Below, in pieces: positions 60,217 to 64,000 of a DNA stretch of 64,000 bases (its first letter is position 1; every line of letters begins with the position of its first letter). The DNA is from Prescottella equi (GTDB taxonomy: Bacteria; Actinomycetota; Actinomycetes; Mycobacteriales; Mycobacteriaceae). Position numbers and translations under genes: made by a program. The stretch covers positions 1-64,000 of the forward strand of contig NZ_JAIVAH010000018.1 of NCBI RefSeq assembly GCF_020171745.1, in the 5' to 3' direction. Under the pieces are notes generated by a model that was not told the origin of the DNA, did not search any database, and saw nothing but the letters and a program-made list of their open reading frames with translations.

Positions 60217-60247
60217 GGTGTACGTTGTAACCGATACTCCGTACACC
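60217..60247. promoter_or_regulatory. TetR operator-like dyad
   Basis: GGTGTACG (60217-60224) and CGTACACC (60240-60247) are perfect inverted copies 15 bases apart. Similarity extends outward (TACGGTGTACG against TATGGTGTACG on the other strand). It is 28 bases upstream of the tetR start and overlaps the 5' region of the divergent helicase gene. Confidence 0.65.
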
Positions 60248-60310
60248 ATACGTCAATTTCGGGGGTCCGCTCTGCCCAGCACACACGCCACCTATCTGCC
60301 CGATCGGCAC

Positions 60311-62068
60311 ATGTTCGCGCTCTGGACGTGGACGGGCCACCGGAGCGGTCCGGCCCCGGACATCCGGGGCGACCGCGAAAAGATCGCCCTCGCACTCCCG
60401 GTCGGCCCGGGCGGCGCGATCGAGGTAGCCGACGTGGACACCAGGCTCGTCGACACCACGACCCTCGCCGGTCTGACGCTCGATCCCGCGGGAGAGTCGC
60501 TGACAATCTGGCAGGACGCTCTGCGGGCCGCCGACCCACGCGCCGGCGCGGATACCGAAAGCCCGACCCTGCCGGTCGCAGCCCACGCGGTGCCGAACGC
60601 CTCCGGCACCGCGATCGTGTCGGCGGAACACGCCGTTCGCGTCCTGCACGGCACCGAGGCCGTGGCGACGGAACTGCTTTCGACACTGCAGGCACAGCTC
60701 CGGCCCTATCAGGCACGCGGCATCGGCTGGCTCCAGGACACCGTCGCCGCACACGGCGGTGCGGTGCTCGCCGACGAGATGGGACTCGGCAAGACCGTGC
60801 AGACCATCGGCCTCCTGCTCGGGCGCGCGGAGGCCGAGCCGCAGCTGGTGGTGTGCCCGACATCGCTCACCGGGAACTGGGCGCACGAGATCGGACGGTT
60901 CGCGCCCGGACTGCATGCGACGGTGTGGCGCGGCGGGGAGATCCCCGGCGGACCGGCAACCGTCGTCGTCGTGGGATACCCGACCTTGCGCATCCACGGC
61001 GAACTGTTGGCCGGACAGCGCTGGGGCACGGTGGTCTTCGACGAGGCGCAGGCTCTGAAGAATCCGCGCACCCAGATCTCCAAGGCCGCGCGGGCGTTGG
61101 ACAGCGCAGCGAAGGTCGCGTTGACCGGGACCCCGGTGGAGAACCACCTCGACGAGCTGTGGGCGCTGGTGAACCTGGTCTCCCCCCACTTTCTCGGCCA
61201 CCGGGCGCAGTTCCGGCGACGATTCGTCCAACCGATCGGGGCAGGTTCAGCCGCTGCGGCAACTCGGCTGCGTGACGCGATCGAACCGATCGTGCTCGCA
61301 CGCAAGAAGATCCAGGTGGCCTCGGCGCTGCCTCCGAAGATCCACAACCACATGCTCTGCGATCTCACCGCCGAACAGGAGGAGATCTACGACCTACTAC
61401 TCTCGGAGGCCGTCGACGACGGATTCGGCTCCGGTATCGAACGCCACGGTCGCGTCCTCGCGGTCCTGACCTCACTGAAGCAGGTCTGCAATCATCCCGG
61501 GCTCGTCACCGGAGAGCTGGAGTCGCTCGCCGGCCGGTCCGGAAAGCTCGACCTGTGCACGGACATCCTGGCCACCAACTTGGAAACCGACAGCCCGACA
61601 CTGGTTTTCACCCAGTACCGCCGGACGGGCGAGCTCCTCGTGCGCCATCTCGCCGATCAGTTCGCGATCACGGCGCCGTTCCTGCACGGCGGGCTGAGCC
61701 AGTCCGAACGCGCCGGAATCGTGTCCGGGTTCCAGGCCGAGGACGGACCGCCGGTGGTGATCCTGAGCCTGCGCGCCGCCGGTACCGGACTGACGCTGAC
61801 CCGCGCCGCCGACGTGATCCACTTCGACCGCTGGTGGAATCCCGCGGTCGAGGCGCAGGCCTCCGACCGGGCACACCGGATCGGCCAGACCCGCCCGGTC
61901 ACCGTCACCACACTCACCTCGACCACCACCGTCGAGGAACACATCGCGGGCATGCACGACCGCAAGGCCGCACTCACCGATCTCGGCGACACGGCGGGCA
62001 TCGCCGCGCTCGCCGGGCTGAACGACGAACAGCTGATCGAGATCCTGCGCCGCAAGAGGGAGAGCTGA
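60311..62068 (+). CDS. SNF2-family helicase
   Basis: This is a Swi2/Snf2 DNA translocase of 585 residues from the ATG at 60311. A CTG at 60272, with GGGGG 6 bases ahead, would add PSTHATYLPDRH, which looks like real protein, so the true start may be there. Motifs are: I DEMGLGKTVQ, II VVFDEAQALKN, III LTGTPVENHLDELWALV, V RAAGTGLTL and VI QASDRAHRIGQTRPV. It is coupled to the SWIM gene by a TGATG overlap. Such pairs are widespread in actinobacteria; the process they serve is not established. Confidence 0.92.
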   Translation: MFALWTWTGHRSGPAPDIRGDREKIALALPVGPGGAIEVADVDTRLVDTTTLAGLTLDPAGESLTIWQDALRAADPRAGADTESPTLPVAAHAVPNASGTAIVSAEHAVRVLHGTEAVATELLSTLQAQLRPYQARGIGWLQDTVAAHGGAVLADEMGLGKTVQTIGLLLGRAEAEPQLVVCPTSLTGNWAHEIGRFAPGLHATVWRGGEIPGGPATVVVVGYPTLRIHGELLAGQRWGTVVFDEAQALKNPRTQISKAARALDSAAKVALTGTPVENHLDELWALVNLVSPHFLGHRAQFRRRFVQPIGAGSAAAATRLRDAIEPIVLARKKIQVASALPPKIHNHMLCDLTAEQEEIYDLLLSEAVDDGFGSGIERHGRVLAVLTSLKQVCNHPGLVTGELESLAGRSGKLDLCTDILATNLETDSPTLVFTQYRRTGELLVRHLADQFAITAPFLHGGLSQSERAGIVSGFQAEDGPPVVILSLRAAGTGLTLTRAADVIHFDRWWNPAVEAQASDRAHRIGQTRPVTVTTLTSTTTVEEHIAGMHDRKAALTDLGDTAGIAALAGLNDEQLIEILRRKRES

Positions 62069-62625
62069 TGGTGGACGACGAATTCGGCTACACCCCATGG
62101 GGCAGGGACTGGGTACGACTGGCACAGCCGCTGCACCAGAGCGGGCCGGCACGCCTGCTGCTTCCCCGCGCCCGCAGCTTGGCACGCAACAACCTCGTGC
62201 AGGCGACGATCGAGGGACGGTTCGTGCACGCCTCCATCCACCGTGGCGGTCAGGCATCGGTGACCCGACTGGAGGTGGCGCCGCTGAGCAGGGCGTCGAT
62301 CACCGGTATCTCGGAAATCGTTCCGGACACCACCGTGCTGACCGACGACATCCACCAGGCCATCGTCTCGGCTGGGATCTCGCTCGCACCCGTTCTCGCG
62401 GACACCGACTGCTCGTGTTCGGCGCGGTCCGCGCCCTGCCTGCACCTGCTGGCGGTCCTCTACGAGATCGCGCGCCGAGTCGACGAGAATCCCCAGACAG
62501 CCCTGGAGATCCAGGGCTATACAACTGCAGCACTGCATGATTCGGATATTCCAGCGCCCACCGCGCGCTGGACACCGGTCAGCGCGCTCAATCCGGCGGC
62601 GTTCTTCGAGAGCGCGCCGGGCTGA
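62068..62625 (+). CDS. SWIM zinc-finger protein
   Basis: This 185-residue partner of the SNF2 helicase has an ATG that overlaps its stop. The SWIM-type zinc motif reads CSCSARSAPCLHLLAVLYEI (C-x-C-x6-C-x-H). The N-terminal half (GPARLLLPRARSLARNNLV; VQATIEGRFVHASI) resembles other actinobacterial SWIM proteins, and the C-terminus is Pro/Ala-rich. The SWIM finger probably contacts DNA or protein and guides the helicase. Confidence 0.9.
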   Translation: MVDDEFGYTPWGRDWVRLAQPLHQSGPARLLLPRARSLARNNLVQATIEGRFVHASIHRGGQASVTRLEVAPLSRASITGISEIVPDTTVLTDDIHQAIVSAGISLAPVLADTDCSCSARSAPCLHLLAVLYEIARRVDENPQTALEIQGYTTAALHDSDIPAPTARWTPVSALNPAAFFESAPG

Positions 62626-62644
62626 ATCGTTCGGCCGTAGGCAG

Positions 62645-63430
62645 TCAGCTGCGCAGATACTCCAACTGCACCCGCACCGACTGCTCGGCGGCGGGCCACA
62701 GCGTCTCGTCGACGTCGGTGTAGACGTGTTCGACGACCGCCCGCACGTCGGCGTCGGCGCCGAGAAGCGCGAGGGCGCCGCGGACCTGGGCGAGCCGTTC
62801 CTCGCGGTGGGCGAGGTAGTACTTGGCGACCGCTTCGAGGTCGGGGAGTTCCGGACCGTGTCCGGGCAGGACCGTGCGGCCGGGGCCGAGGTCGATGAGG
62901 GTCCGCATCGACTCGAGGTAGTCGCGCAGGTTGCCGTCGGACGCGTCGAGGACGGTGGTGCCGCGGCCGAGGATGGTGTCGGCGGTGAGCACCGACCCCT
63001 CCTCCTCGATCACGAACGACACCGAGTCGGCGGTGTGCCCCGGGGTGTGCAGCACCCGCAGCGTCAGTCCGGCGGCCTCGATCAGTTCGTCGTGGTCGAG
63101 TCCGCCACCGCCGCCGCGGCGGAACTCGTCGCGCACGGCACGGACCGGGGCACCGGTCAGTTCGAAGAACCGATCGATGCCGCCGGTGTGGTCGTGGTGC
63201 CGGTGCGAGATCAGCGTCAGTACGACGGTCCCGACGCCGGCGACCCGCGCCAGGTGCTCGGGGTCGTCGTCTCCGGGATCGACCACGATGCACTCGTCGC
63301 TACCCGGTGCGCGCAGGATCCAGGTGTTGGTGCCGTCGAGCGAGTACATGCTCGGGTTCTGCTCGAGCATGACGGCCGCGACGGGTGTGACCTGGCGTAG
63401 CTGGGCGTACGCGGGGTGCTGGAGCGTCAT
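62645..63430 (-). CDS. Metallo-beta-lactamase-fold hydrolase (Rv3677c-like)
   Basis: This 261-residue protein starts at the ATG at 63430. The HxHxDH motif is SHRHHDHTGG, with a further His in HTPGHTADS and Asp in LTADTIL. The C-terminal extension places it in the LACTB2/glyoxalase II-like group. In M. tuberculosis it lies directly next to crp; here the catabolic island and the SNF2/SWIM pair separate them. Substrate unknown; LACTB2 relatives are ribonucleases, others are thioesterases. Confidence 0.9.
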   Translation of the reverse strand: MTLQHPAYAQLRQVTPVAAVMLEQNPSMYSLDGTNTWILRAPGSDECIVVDPGDDDPEHLARVAGVGTVVLTLISHRHHDHTGGIDRFFELTGAPVRAVRDEFRRGGGGGLDHDELIEAAGLTLRVLHTPGHTADSVSFVIEEEGSVLTADTILGRGTTVLDASDGNLRDYLESMRTLIDLGPGRTVLPGHGPELPDLEAVAKYYLAHREERLAQVRGALALLGADADVRAVVEHVYTDVDETLWPAAEQSVRVQLEYLRS

Positions 63431-63556
63431 GGGCGCGCCTTTCGTGACGGACCGACAGTGGACCCGGAAAATCCGGGCACTCGAAACCGACATCACTGTA
63501 CGACCCCGAGCCACTGCCGGTCGCGCCACCCGACACCTGGTGCGGCGCAGGCGCAC

Positions 63557-64000
63557 TCACATATGCGTGCCGCCGTCGATCCGGATCTCGGTGCCGGTGA
63601 CGAACTTGCCGTCGTCGGAGGCCAGCATCGCGATCACACCGGCGACGTCCTCCGGCGGCGCGAAGCCCTCGCCGATCCACGGGTAGAGCTTGCCGATCAG
63701 GCTCGGATCGACGCCCTCGGGGAAGCCCGGGTCGCTGGTCATGCCGGACGCGATGCTGCCCGGCTCGACGGCGACGGCGCGCAGGCCCTGCTTGGCGTAC
63801 TCGAGCGCGATCGCGTGGGTGAAGGAGCGGATGCCGCCCTTGGTCGCGGCATACGCGGCCATGTACGGGTGCGCGAAGTGCGCGGAGGTGGAACTGAAGT
63901 TCACCACGACGCCCTTGCCGGTCGCGAGCAGCGCGGGCAGCGCCTCGCGGGTGACCAGGAACGTGCCGGTCAGGTTGACCCCGACCACCTTGTTCCAGAA
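63557..64000 (-). CDS. Short-chain dehydrogenase/reductase, cut by the window end
   Basis: Only the C-terminal 147 residues are in the window; the gene continues past 64000. NVSGTFL-type helix VNLTGTFLVTREALPALL, catalytic Ser in VVNFSSTSAHFA, YAATK as the YxxxK motif, and the C-terminal VTGTEIRIDGGTHM identify a classical SDR of the FabG-like group. The N-terminal nucleotide-binding TGxxxGxG is outside the window. The substrate is unknown. Confidence 0.9.
   Translation of the reverse strand, partial: FWNKVVGVNLTGTFLVTREALPALLATGKGVVVNFSSTSAHFAHPYMAAYAATKGGIRSFTHAIALEYAKQGLRAVAVEPGSIASGMTSDPGFPEGVDPSLIGKLYPWIGEGFAPPEDVAGVIAMLASDDGKFVTGTEIRIDGGTHM

Overview
The window comes from a high-G+C actinobacterium of the mycolic-acid group, most likely Rhodococcus or a close relative such as Prescottella or Nocardia. 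The backbone follows the gene order of Mycobacterium tuberculosis from about Rv3644c to Rv3677c. In order it carries DNA polymerase III delta prime, topA, an Rv3647c-like gene, cspA, an Rv3649/SftH-type helicase, a Tad/Flp secretion locus, the 6C small RNA, an HAD phosphatase, an Rv3662c-like gene, dppDCBA, acs, a holin-like protein, ephE, marP, a NUDIX hydrolase, a TlpA-like protein, nth, an Rv3675-like gene, crp and a metallo-beta-lactamase. Rv equivalents are recalled, not searched.

Layout: 1-9.6 kb is core backbone with a tRNA-Thr(CGU). 9.69-21.63 kb is an integrated element of about 11.9 kb with a large serine integrase at its right end. It has split a small Flp/DUF4244 pilin gene between the two halves of a Tyr codon: the pilin N-terminus lies at 21625-21708 and its C-terminus at 9571-9694. 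tadE and the TadG-like gene are thereby cut off from tadZ, tadA, tadB and tadC. The element encodes a RepA-like ATPase, a P27-like terminase small subunit, an HNH nuclease, two small zinc-ribbon proteins, a secreted protein and several unknowns. It has no large terminase, portal, capsid or tail gene. It also carries a lower-G+C-looking cargo block: a DUF3578-DUF3883 (MrcB/Mrr-like) putative restriction nuclease and two membrane proteins of unknown function. Two repeat regions look like replication or regulatory sites. This is the most interesting part of the window: a candidate phage satellite (PICI-like) of an actinobacterium.

21.7-33 kb holds the rest of the Tad machinery, the 6C RNA and a dipeptide ABC transporter operon. 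33-43.5 kb holds acs, with a perfect Crp-type operator upstream, an AfsR/LuxR-type ATPase regulator, a DUF35 protein, an MHS transporter, NhaA and EphE. 43.5-46.8 kb is an exporter-free block of membrane esterase, histidine kinase and response regulator that M. tuberculosis lacks at this point. 46.8-51.5 kb is the marP to crp core.

51.6-60.2 kb is a catabolic island: a formamidase-like hydrolase, a LysR regulator, an MHS transporter and a five-gene operon for the meta-cleavage of 3-hydroxyanthranilate (tryptophan/kynurenine catabolism), with a TetR regulator upstream. A SNF2 helicase and SWIM-protein pair, the metallo-beta-lactamase and a truncated SDR gene close the window.
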